DNA from: Myoxocephalus aenaeus | Lineage: Eukaryota > Chordata > Actinopteri > Perciformes > Cottidae | Direction of reading: 5' to 3' | Length of the DNA: 64,000 nucleotides | NCBI GenBank assembly: GCA_038501785.1 | Contig: JBAMJR010000011.1 | Coordinates: 3,323,501-3,387,500 of the forward strand | Shown here: piece after piece, positions 15,001 to 24,676 of the stretch | Layout: each line of letters starts with the position of its first letter | Position numbering within the stretch: the stretch's first letter is position 1 | The notes under the pieces: model-generated | Told to the model about the DNA's origin: nothing | The model's input: the letters and a program-made list of their open reading frames with translations, nothing else | The model's database searches: none | Position numbers and translations under genes: made by a program

Positions 15001-15299
15001 ATCTATGTAACAGTACAGGATTGGGTAAATGCACAAGTGAAAAAGTAAATAACTTTCTCTCACCAGGATTTTCCACTTGTGCAGGTGACGGAATTGTTTT
15101 TCCTAAATGGGAAGTAGTAACAGTCAGTTCACCACGTCTCTCCATTTGATCGTCCTGAGACAAACATGCATACGTTCAAACACATTAATACTATATTACT
15201 ATTTAGACACTCACCTTTATTTCTCCCCTTCTTGACTGCACTGCTAGTTGCACTTTTTGTTCTCTTGGGTGATGCACTTGTTGTTCTCTTAGGTGGCAT
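6..15299 (-). CDS. dnai3: Dynein axonemal intermediate chain 3 (WDR63), 3' part off window
   Basis: WD-repeat intermediate chain of inner-arm (I1/f type) axonemal dynein, acting in motile cilia and flagella. Seventeen exons join in phase, in transcript order: 15215-15299 (ATG 15299), 12339-12523, 11756-11860, 11227-11367, 10913-11112, 10506-10622, 8306-8502, 7689-7819, 6877-6966, 6614-6700, 5036-5155, 3845-3918, 3393-3534, 2660-2759, 678-802, 520-580 and 6-136. They give 697 codons; the C-terminal part (human protein about 890 aa) lies beyond the left edge. All introns are GT-AG. Family landmarks seen: basic N-terminus MPPKRTTSASPKR, FGAPVCFSD, the MNVFFDDWEAL helix, ISSVNWHPTFYG, PDDIFAFDFCPSDPNII, GGCMNGQVVLWDI, CVIMFWDVR and TKLFIGTEVGEIIYTDW, typical of the WD propeller. 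An extra exon at 15064-15154 does not fit in phase and is listed separately. Intron 10623-10912 is short; intron 8503-10505 holds a Tc1 element. Head-to-head with mcoln3, as in human. Confidence 0.95.
8989..9363 (-). pseudogene. Inverted copy of the Tc1 transposase C-terminal half
   Basis: 124 open codons match the C-terminal half of the plus-strand transposase, with a few substitutions (KLY for KLD, TTI for TTS, VIRANG for VLRAKG). The second Asp and the Glu of the DDE triad are kept; the first Asp is absent. The frame loses its native stop through a deletion of about 30 bp. It lies in the sense orientation of dnai3 but within an intron. Confidence 0.88.
9379..10056 (+). pseudogene. Tc1 transposase, N-terminally truncated
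   Basis: An open frame beginning at 9355, with Tc1 similarity from about 9379 (VKPLLNSRQRKKRLTWA), runs to a stop at 10056 without interruption. The whole DDE catalytic core is present: first Asp in LFSDESK, second in FQHDLAPAHS, and Glu in NPIENLW, 34 residues after the second Asp as in Tc1 (DD34E). The paired helix-turn-helix DNA-binding region is missing. It should therefore be inactive unless complemented. Antisense to dnai3. Confidence 0.88.
15064..15154 (-). other. dnai3: dnai3 candidate alternative N-terminal exon (phase conflict)
   Basis: This segment is bounded by a good acceptor (tttgtctcag) and donor (gtgaga). One frame is fully open for 30 codons, contains an ATG (MERRGELTVTTSH) and joins the 12339-12523 exon in phase. 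The upstream start exon (15215-15299) leaves phase 1, so splicing it to this exon hits TGA after eight codons. Splicing the start exon directly to 12339-12523 restores the frame. It may be an alternative first coding exon that uses its own ATG, or there may be a one-base error or polymorphism. The intervening intron would be only 60 nt. Confidence 0.45.
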
Positions 15300-15901
15300 C
15301 CTTGCTCTTAGAATAGCTGCACTACAGAGAGGGAGAAAGTTTCAGACAACACAGTGTTAGCTTTCTCCTCGAAACACCAAACTCTTTACTTTTATGGATA
15401 CATATTGCTAATTGATTGACCAGCTGTCAGAGTGAACGTTTCAATTCACACACAGGCTACACACAGTGGCAGAAGAGTGTCTTGCCACAAACATCATTAT
15501 CAAAGCATGTGGCGACCTCTTCTGGAGGGAAAGAGAATTGTCATTTTGATTTAGACTTAAATAAGGATCCGAGAATATGAGGAGCCTCTCAAAATGTACT
15601 TTAGCTGTGATAACAAAATTGAGCCATGTCCTATTTTTATGGCGTGCATCAGTTTACCGTTGCTGAGGTTATAACTACTGATATGAGTGTGGAATATGGG
15701 AAGTAATCAGGTGTCAGATAAAAGAAGCAATATCACAACAAAGTTCAACAATACATAAATCCTTATAAGCAGCATATCACATTTCAGTGTAATCGCTGTA
15801 TCTTGATTATATATAAAGATACAGCAATGACACTACAAATACAATGGCAGTCTTGTGTAAAGCACATGTTGTTGAACGTTGCAATACAAATGAACTTTCC
15901 T

Positions 15902-15903
<2 letters not shown>

Positions 15904-15997
<94 letters not shown>

Positions 15998-16001
15998 TAT
16001 A
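15904..16001. repeat. (CA)n-(TA)n microsatellite
   Basis: About 14 CA then about 35 TA units, in the 5'-most dnai3 intron. Confidence 0.97.
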
Positions 16002-16589
16002 AATTATGCAATCGCCCCAGTCAGAGTATTATGTTATATAACTTTACCTATAATTACTGATGCATTGACGTGTGAGCAGCAATTTTATGTTGAATTTGCT
16101 GGAGAGCTGGAGCTAATATTTACTCTACTCCTTCATGCGGCTGGCTTTTGGGTGCATTTTCCCGAAAAGGCATCATGTTCTTGGGTGAAATTGATCTGTA
16201 AATATAAAGTTTAGTTGCGAAAACATATAGTAAATATTTCCCTTTGAGGTGTGGCTAGGTAGAAGTACTTTTCATCACTGCTTTGTCAAATGAATGCAGG
16301 TTGAATATAACTCCACAGTTGTTTTAAAGTGACAGTATCATAATGCAGCTATAAGGAGACGAGTAACTTTAAAGTTATGGAGTATCATTTACTTGCTCGC
16401 TAACCAGCTAGCTTTAGCTTAGCAAGGGCACCGTTACCAGTAGGAAACGGACACTGTGGCTAAAGAGCGTTTGTTTATTGCGAGTCAGTTTCATCTATTG
16501 GCTGTTACAGTAAATCCCACTGGACATACAGCTCCTGAACGTTTATCAACCAATTAAGCTACATGAGGAATAATAAACGTGTCGTTTAC

Positions 16590-16660
16590 CGATTATTAAA
16601 CACTCGCTTGAAATCCTCTCAACACGTTTTCCTCTTCGCTCATCGGTCGTGATGTTTGGT
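16590..16660 (-). other. dnai3: dnai3 probable first (5'UTR) exon with a short uORF
   Basis: A consensus donor (aatcg|gtaaacg) ends this segment at 16590. The next acceptor downstream (ctctctgtag at 15322) begins the exon carrying the dnai3 ATG. The segment holds a 15-codon uORF from 16643 to 16596 (MSEEENVLRGFQASV, stop). The upstream end is not defined by sequence; 16660 is an estimate. Confidence 0.45.
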
Positions 16661-16880
16661 TGCCAGTGGTTACAGGCGTGTGCGTGTGTGAGTGTACGCG
16701 CGTGTGTGTGTGATTGTGTGCGTGTGTGTGATTGTGTGCGTGTGTGTGCGTGTGTGTGGGGAGGGGGCTATTGACTGGCATATCCAAGAGCCAATCAGGT
16801 CGTGGCAGTAAAATGACGTAGCCGTGCCGTAAGAAGTTACCTGAGCCACATTGCGTGAGGAGTTTGACCACAAGGAAACG
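16655..16880. promoter_or_regulatory. Bidirectional promoter dnai3 / mcoln3
   Basis: This stretch of about 200 bp lies between the probable first exons of two divergent genes. Visible elements are a CCAAT box (gccaatcag, 16790-16798), a CRE-like TGACGTA (16814-16820) and an RFX X-box-like motif GTTGCC-agt-GGTTAC (16659-16673), one base off the consensus second half-site. RFX factors drive ciliary genes, so the last would suit dnai3. A TG/GTGC-rich imperfect tract (16677-16758) occupies the centre. No TATA box was seen. Confidence 0.5.
16677..16758. repeat. Imperfect GT/GTGC tract
   Basis: Alternating gtgtgtgcgtgtgtgattgt units inside the shared dnai3/mcoln3 promoter region. Confidence 0.9.
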
Positions 16881-17035
16881 TTTAGCTCTCAGTTTAATCA
16901 GTTTACTTCAGTCGTGATTCTCACAGTAAAACAACAATCATATCATAATTCATGATTTGTATTAGACCGAAACATTTAGGACACAACACAGTTGAGAGGT
17001 GAGCAACGGGCTGATTCACCTGCTGCGCGACATTG
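16880..17035 (+). other. mcoln3: mcoln3 probable 5'UTR exon
   Basis: A strong donor (cattg|gtaagtaatg) ends a segment without a coding pattern at 17035. The next acceptor (ttaattgtag, ending 17947) opens the exon carrying the mcoln3 ATG at 17950. The 5' limit is an estimate. Confidence 0.4.
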
Positions 17036-17949
17036 GTAAGTAATGTAAGAGTATATCGGCTTAGTTTAAGTTGAATGTGTTTCCTGTTCACTGCTGGATA
17101 TGATCTATTCTACGGGGATATAATCTGAACGTCAACACGACAAGTAATGCATATTTAATAGATTGCCTGAGCTGGAAGCCGATCAGGTTCAAGAATCTGT
17201 TGTGTTTTGTTCAACAATGCAGGTACACCTGACTTCATTTCCTTATTCCTCCCGGACAGTTTGATCATCCATTTGCAATGTGGGAAAAGACAACTAGAGT
17301 AGAACTAAGGGCGTTTAGAGCTTCAGTTGTTGTTTTTGTTGAGGTGTTGTTGTTGTTGTTGTTGATCTTTTCCTCATAGGAAATAAAAAGAGAAAGAATA
17401 ACCTAAATATTTCCCTTTTAATGTTCAGTTTTTGTTAATACTATAAAGCGTTCAACCTTTTGTTTTGGCCATAGTTTGTAGGGCAAGGGTGTTGGATTTA
17501 ATAATAGTAGGGCGTGTTTCTATTCTGTCTCCTGTTGTTCCCTTTAGGTCTGGAAATAGACTGAAAACATTCTCTTTTAATATGAGGAAGTCTAACACCC
17601 TCACCTATGGTCTCAATAAATATGAGTTGAATCACAATCTCTCTAACACAGTGTACATAGACAAATTCACATTATAATCTTCTAAAATAAATGATTTATT
17701 GCATGATAATTGTATTTGGTTGCATTACATCTTACAGATGTCCACATAAACTAAACACCTTCTTTGCTCAAGCTCGTTGTGAAGTTGACTGTTGTTTTCG
17801 ACTATTGGTGCCACCAAGGCCCAAACATGTAAATGAAAAACAAAAAGGATCAATCATTGAGCATTTTTTCCCTCACATTAAATTGATCTTGATATTGTAA
17901 TGCAAGTTTGTATTGAAGGTAAATCATCCATGTCTTATTAATTGTAGAT

Positions 17950-20900
17950 ATGGAGGAGTCAAGTGACTTGTATGACGTGCATGAGGAGAATGGCTCCCCT
18001 CCTTGGGAAGACCACGATCATCAGTGTCTGGAGGAGCTGGACAATGTGGAGTGTCTCAGGAGGAAGATCAAATTTTACTTCATGAACCCCTGTGAGAAGT
18101 ACCACGCTCGCGGCCGTAAACCATGGAAGCTCATCTTGCAAATCATCAAAATTGCCATTATTACTATCCAGGTAAAAAGCTCAGACGTGACCTGAACATA
18201 TGTTAATTGTGTCGCTTCAGCACCCCGATAACACTCCCCCTCATCTTAGTTGGTGTCCTTTGGGCTGAGCAACCAGATGGTTGTCACGTTCAAGGAGGAA
18301 AATCTGATGACGTTCAAGCACCTCTTCTTGAAAGATTATGTTGATGGAGGCATGGATACGTACGCTGTCTACAGACAGGCTGAGGTTTATGATCACATCG
18401 ATTACATCCTGGAACAGGTACCTGACTACTGGCTTTCCTTTTGTTTTCTTCCTTGTCAGGAACACCGAGGAGGCATGAGTTTATTTGTTGGCGCTTCAGT
18501 TTATTTTGATCCATGTGACACATCGTCCTTTTGCTTTTGTGTTATTGCAAATCATTATTGGCATTATATAACTGCCTCTATGTGTGCCCATAGAGTTTAA
18601 CAAGCTCCCATGACAAGATGTAGCTCGTCATGGGATTGAACTTTGTTCATGTTCTTTTGAATCTGTCATTTAGTTTTGTAGATTCTGACTGCATGAATCT
18701 AACCCTGAACTGTTGTAACACATGTTAACTGTTCATTTCTAGTACGGACATCTGCACAACATCACAGTAGGCAATCACGAATATGAGAAAAATGGTACTT
18801 TCTACAACCCCTTGTTAGTGTGTCAGGCGTTCTACAGAAACGGTACCATCTACCCGGGCAACGAGACCTTTGAAATTGATACCCATGTGCAAACGGGTAT
18901 GTTGCCTGATTGTTTGAGTTGTGCATGGGACAACAGAATACTTAACCAGGTTTAAGGATTTTAGTTGCTGCTTTTTTTTTTTTTATTGACTTTTTTTCTT
19001 TTTGTTGTGGCATCTAACAGATTGCTTTAAAGTTTATCCGATGCATCATCCAACATTGCAGGAAGCACTTCCACATTTCCAATTGCATTTCAAAAGGTTT
19101 GCGCATGACATTTAATTAAAGTCTTCTCCTCACGCTTTTATACAGGATGTGAAACGCCTCAGTTAATGCATCTGCTCCGTCTTCCAGGATGCTTTCCGTC
19201 ACGATCACATTTGTTCTGAAGGCCATCAATTTACAGACAGTGAGACATCGAGAGCTGCCGGACTGCTACGACTTTACTGTTACTGTAAGTCATTTGACTT
19301 GTCTTCATGGCTCAATAAACACCAGTGGATCACATCAGACTTTGTCTTTTAAAAGCGATGATTTGAAGCATCTGATCACTTCATCGCTGCCATAAATGTG
19401 ACAATGATTCCTTATGACACTGCACCTGTTCACACAGCACAGATAGTGAAGATGAAAAGAGTCAGTGTGGAACTTGTTTATTTAATGAAACTACCCCAGG
19501 ACACAGACCTGAGCAGTCTTCAAATGAAGGCATTTTTGCACACAGGGCCTTCTATGTACAGTACAATGTTATCTTCAGGGCCTGGAAAGTGAATGCGCAG
19601 CTGTCGGGTTTGACTTTAAGGATGTCGTCCTTTCTCTAAAATTGTCTTTCCTCCCTCAAACATGACTCTGGTTAACAGATAACTTTCGACAACCAAGCGC
19701 ACAGCGGCAGGATAAAGGTTGACCTGGAAACTGATGTCGACATCAATGAATGCAGAGACTGGAAAGTAACTGGAGCGTGTAAGTTTGCTGAGCTGAATTT
19801 AGTGTGTACAAATGAATCTTCTTGCTTTCAGCTCATGTTCTGGGACTCATTAAAGCTGCTCTCTAAGCCTGAGGCTTTACCGCTCATGAAATTAGTTTGA
19901 AGATGCTCGTCGTTCTCAGGTGAGAGTAATTGTAATCTTTCTGTTCCCTCAGCTGCTAGAAACGTATACCTGACTGTGCTGTTTGACTGCCTCATCATTG
20001 TAACGTGCATCGCCTCCTTTGCCCTCTGCACACGCTCAGTGATCAATGGGATTCAACTGCAGTTTGTAAGTTAATTTAACTGACCTCTCTACTTTATTTG
20101 CTCATATGTAAGAAAGATATGATGCATATCTTCATTATAGTACGGTACTGTATTTATAAAGTGAAGGTAAGCCAATGCCAAAAACCTTTCACACCCAAAT
20201 CAATACTGAAGGATAGAAGTTGCAACTTTTTACATGCTCAGAGTTTAGTTTTAGTTAGTTGGTCAATGTTGATTTTCAGAGAGAAAGATATATTGTCTGT
20301 AGTTCTCTTTTCCTTTTATCTTGCTTCTTGCTGCTAGTGATGTAATATGCTGCCCATTACTTTTTTGACTGTAGTTTGATCTCCATTATTGGGACTGTGC
20401 TCATTCCTGGGCCTGTATTCATATTATTTTTTATTTGTTTCATTCATTAAAATGTTAGTCACTCCTTTTTTCAAATTAATGACTCTTTAAAAACACAACT
20501 AATTAAAAACAAATAACTGTCTCACAACATTTTCCATACTTTCCCTATAATTTTTACTATGACATTCTATACTATGACAATTTGATAACCTTCTATATTA
20601 TAACTTGTATATAACATAGTATACTATGAATTTATTCTATACTATACTTTGACATCCTCCATTCTCTTTGACATGCTAATGACATTTCTGTCATACTATA
20701 TGTTGACCTTTTATGGCATACTATATACTGTGACATAAATATGAAATACTGTATTGTGACATTTTCACAAAATACTAAACAGATTTTGTTATGGCATACT
20801 ACCGATGGCATTTTTATGACGTACTATGATACCTTTTTTTTTTCTATATCTTTTTAAATAATATTTTTGACATTTATTTATTTACTCTATTATTATTTAT

Positions 20901-23649
20901 ACTATGATTTAAAAAAAAAAAAAAAAAGGTTTTATGGAATACTAAACCATGATCTTTGTTTTCTGGCATTCTTTACAATGGCTTTTTTTCAAGACATACT
21001 ATATTACTTTCATTACACACTAAACTATGACTTATGATATTATAACCTCATATTTGTGTTACTTTACTGTTACTGTAGTGTGCTTTTTACTCATCACTTA
21101 TGCCACAGAGGGGACTTGTGCCTTTTTTATTATATCATATATTATTATTAATAATAATAATTTTTAATGACATTAAACTATTACATTTTTGTCATTACTT
21201 TTTCATTGCATAATATACCAACTTCATGATCTATTGTATTATTACTTTTTATGGCTGACTTCTTTGATTCATTTTGGGCTTCGATGATGCGTTACTTAAA
21301 TACATGTACTTACAATCTTCATTTAATGGAACGTAAAAAATTGGTAACGCAAATATTATCTTCCGAAAACCTCTTTCCAGATATTAACAGTACAACTACC
21401 TGTATTTAATTGTGTTGTAAACAGGAGTACACGCTCTACTGCAAGAACCTTTTCGGTAATCAAGTCCCGTGGTCGGACAAGTTGGAGTTTTTGAATGGTT
21501 GGTACATCCTCATCATCGTTAGCGACACATTGAGCATCATCGGCTCCATTCTCAAGATAGAGATCCAGACTAAGGTAATGGGGGTATTCTACATACAGTA
21601 TGACCGAGGTTGATCTACATCAATTGTTTTGCAATATTACTTTATATAAATAATAGAAACTGTCTACTCTATAGTGTGCTCTGATGTATTCCTTTAGTTT
21701 ATTTGTCACATTTTCAGAGATCCATTTTTTTCTTTTAGGTCCTCACGAGTTATGATGTCTGCAGCATCTTCCTTGGGACCGGTACCATGTTTGTCTGGAT
21801 CGGGGTCATCCGCTACATGGGCTACTTTAAGAAGTATAATGTAGGACCAGATCATTCATAACACATGCTCATTTGTTTTTGTATGGGCGTCACATGTACT
21901 GCAATCGTTCAACAATACCAATGCCACATTATTTACAATAGACGTCCCGTACATTGCAACAGTAACACTCATCAGCTTTGCTCTTTTAACCAGTAATCTA
22001 ATTTCCTAAACTCTTTTTTCATGAGGTTTAAGATAGCTGCCAGTATTTCAATACAAACATCTTCTTTCGAAAGGTATTTTTTCTCAAAGTAACCATACAT
22101 CTTGTGGGATCACTCTTTCCTCCAGCAGTGCAACACCGTACCTTGGCATTACATGCTACGGTCTTTATTTAACATTTGACCTGTAAGGTTATTTCAGGCC
22201 TATTCCTGATGATTGCACCAAATAACAGGAACCATTAAAAGAGAAGCTACAGTCCTGTGTGGGATTCCAGATACCTTTCTGATTTTTTTTTTTTTTTTAA
22301 TACTATCTATTGTCTGTGGCCATTTTCAGATTCTCATCCTGACACTGAGGGCAGCGTTCCCAAATGTAATCCGTTTCATCTGCTGTGCTGGAATAATCTA
22401 CCTGAGTTACTGCTTCTGCGGCTGGATTGTCCTGGGCCCATATCATGAGAAGGTAAGGACCGTTTACATAATGCAAAGAAAAGTCGGCTGTATTTTTATA
22501 AAAGCCAAACCAGAAAATATTTTCAATTCTAAATCAGGTTCTTCTCATTTCAGTAGTTAATCAGTGGTGGAACGTAACCAAATACATTTACTTAAGTAGT
22601 ATTTTGAGATACTTTATATCCTTATATTATAAGCTACGCAGCAGTATATACATTTGTTAAAATTAGCACCCTTTACCAGCTGCAACATTACAGTAATTCA
22701 GATATGAATGCATCATTGATTCTAATCCAATAATATAATTCTGAAATGGACTATTCCACATAATTAGTATTTTTGGTATCATCTACTTGGAAATGCAGTC
22801 AGACTTTAGTTACTTGTAACAGTGGTACTGTAACTTTTACCCAGGTAAATATACATCTTCCATCAGTGGTTCATCTTAACAGACTGATTCAAGTAACACT
22901 CTTTATTCTCTTGGACCTTTTGTTTTAGTTTCGGACCTTGAATACGGTGTCAGAGTGTCTGTTCTCCCTCATCAACGGAGACGACATGTACCCCACCTTT
23001 AAGAACATGAAGCAGAAGAGCCGCCTGGTGTGGATCTTCAGCAGAGTCTACCTCTATAGCTTCGTTTCGCTCTTCATCTACATGATCCTCAGCCTTTTCA
23101 TCACAATCATCACCGACACCTATGACACTATCAAGGTGAGGATTATTCATTTTAGATAATTATAACCCACTATTATCTACCTTACCTTTTGATGTGAAGG
23201 ATGATTTGTATGCTGGTTATTCAGAGAAGAGTAATATTTTATTTGCAGCTGTTATAGCAAACTATTAAGAGTATTAACTGTCACTTTTTGCTCCTCATTT
23301 AGCGTGGAATCCCGACATCAGAGCTGCAAAAATTCATGTCAGTCTGTAGAGATCTGCCCAATTCTGGAATGTACAGACTTGACGAGAAGAAAGACTGCTT
23401 CTTGAACTGCTGCATTACCAGGTAGGTCTAATGCAGCTCACACTGGTCATTTCATAGTCTAATATTGTTATGTCAACCATTTTGGATGTCCCTTATGAGC
23501 ATTAATTAAACTGGGGATGTGAGCGCAGTGTGCTAAACTAAAGCACTTTAATACTCTATGTAGTTGGTGGACATAACTGACTCTAAGCTGAGATATTTTC
23601 TCATTTCAGGTGCAGGAAGCATCAGAAGAGGCTGACGTCGGACGCATAG
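17950..23649 (+). CDS. mcoln3: Mucolipin-3 (TRPML3) endolysosomal cation channel
   Basis: Ca2+-permeable TRP channel of early and late endosomes and lysosomes; in vertebrates also important in hair cells. Thirteen coding exons join in phase to 556 aa (human 553): 17950-18171, 18250-18417, 18743-18896, 19021-19096, 19188-19284, 19679-19778, 19953-20065, 21425-21574, 21739-21840, 22330-22452, 22929-23135, 23303-23421, 23610-23649. The polybasic N-terminus (RRKIKFYFMNPCEKY) precedes TM1 (about residues 60-80). The luminal loop has N-glycosylation sequons at N136, N147, N163 and N170. TM2 is about 277-300, TM3 335-355, TM4 365-390, TM5 404-432; the pore filter NGDD is residues 451-454; TM6 is 470-497. 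The C-terminal LPNSGMYRL matches MCOLN3 rather than MCOLN2, and synteny agrees. The linker after TM6 (TIK-RGIPTSEL) is four residues shorter than in human. Poly(A) signal at 23953. Confidence 0.96.
20560..21240. repeat. Degenerate AT-rich tandem repeat in an mcoln3 intron
   Basis: Irregular repeats around motifs such as atactatgac, tatggcatacta and tgacattttt run through the 1.36-kb intron between exons ending 20065 and starting 21425. A run of 17 A occupies 20911-20927. The unit length is not constant, so this looks like an old, decayed minisatellite. Confidence 0.6.
22562..22869. mobile_element. MITE with cagtggtgg ends (mcoln3 intron)
   Basis: Starts cagtggtggaacgtaaccaa and ends with the decayed inverse (atcttccatcagtgg). 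The body has the acttaagtagtattttgaga / cttttacccaggtaa texture of a very common teleost nonautonomous element. No coding capacity. Confidence 0.7.
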
Positions 23650-23952
23650 CAGGTGTTCAATATTTAAAAAAAAAGGTCATTTTAAACAGAATAGCCTTTT
23701 ATGTATACATTCAGTGGGAGTCTTAAAACTATGCCTCTGGTTTGCTCAGGAGATTAATTTTATGTGAAGGAGCAGTTTTTCAAAAGACAGAGCTGGAGAC
23801 ACTGAAGTCTGGTCTTTATGATGCACAGAGCACTTTTAAATGCACTTATTTATACTGATATTTAGATGGTAAAACAAGATTGTCACACTAACATTTTAAG
23901 CATGTCATTTGGAAGTATCCCAATGTTGTACACTGAAGATAAATCAAGGTTG

Positions 23953-23958
23953 AATAAA
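23953..23958 (+). terminator. mcoln3: mcoln3 poly(A) signal AATAAA
   Basis: Canonical AATAAA 304 bp after the mcoln3 stop codon, at the end of an AT-rich 3'UTR. Confidence 0.7.
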
Positions 23959-23983
23959 TGAGTGAACTGTAAACTCACAAGAT

Positions 23984-23989
23984 TTTATT
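23984..23989 (-). terminator. gpsm2: gpsm2 candidate poly(A) signal AATAAA
   Basis: TTTATT on the plus strand, read as AATAAA on the minus strand, about 690 bp past the gpsm2 stop. A second candidate is at 24192-24197. If this one is used, the two convergent transcripts overlap or abut at their 3' ends. Confidence 0.45.
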
Positions 23990-24676
23990 TCTCCATTGTC
24001 GAGAGAAGGTTCCAATACAAAAGCTAAAATTAATTTTTTTTTCTCCTCACATTAATTAATTCGTTGTAATGTTGCAAAAGATACAAATTACATTTCTGGT
24101 CATGGCAATAATAACTCCACCCGTACAAGTCTTGAGAAGCCATAAATGGCTCAAATAGTCACTACTGCAGTAGTAGTGGTGGATGTGGACCTTTATTCCC
24201 CCAGAGAAAATGTTGAGTTGTTGTTGGAGAGATAAAGTCAAGATGTACTGCTCTTAAAGCCTTAATATAGTCGCAAATAGGCAGAATATGCATTCCAATT
24301 TGCTTAATTACTCGAGATAGGTTCATATAATCCCTTCATCTTGGTTTATGTCCTTTAGTCCAAACAACACAACCCAGTTTGTGTGAATGGCTTGATGCAG
24401 ACGCCACCGGTAGAGGTCTTTGATTAAAACACCCAGCATGGGGCACCACAAAAAAGGTGATGACTACCCAGAGATGCTGTCAGACCTCTTAAAACAAGTC
24501 CATACGTCTTGAACACCTAAATTCCTACGTTTACAGTCGCAATGACCAGTGTTGTAATGTTTGAGACCTTGATTCCTTATAGTGTCTCTTGCAGCCTTGC
24601 ACAAGGAATTGTGGTTCCAAAAAAAGGAAGCTTGGTTACTTCATCTCATCTCCGAAGTGATTTTTCACTCATGGAG

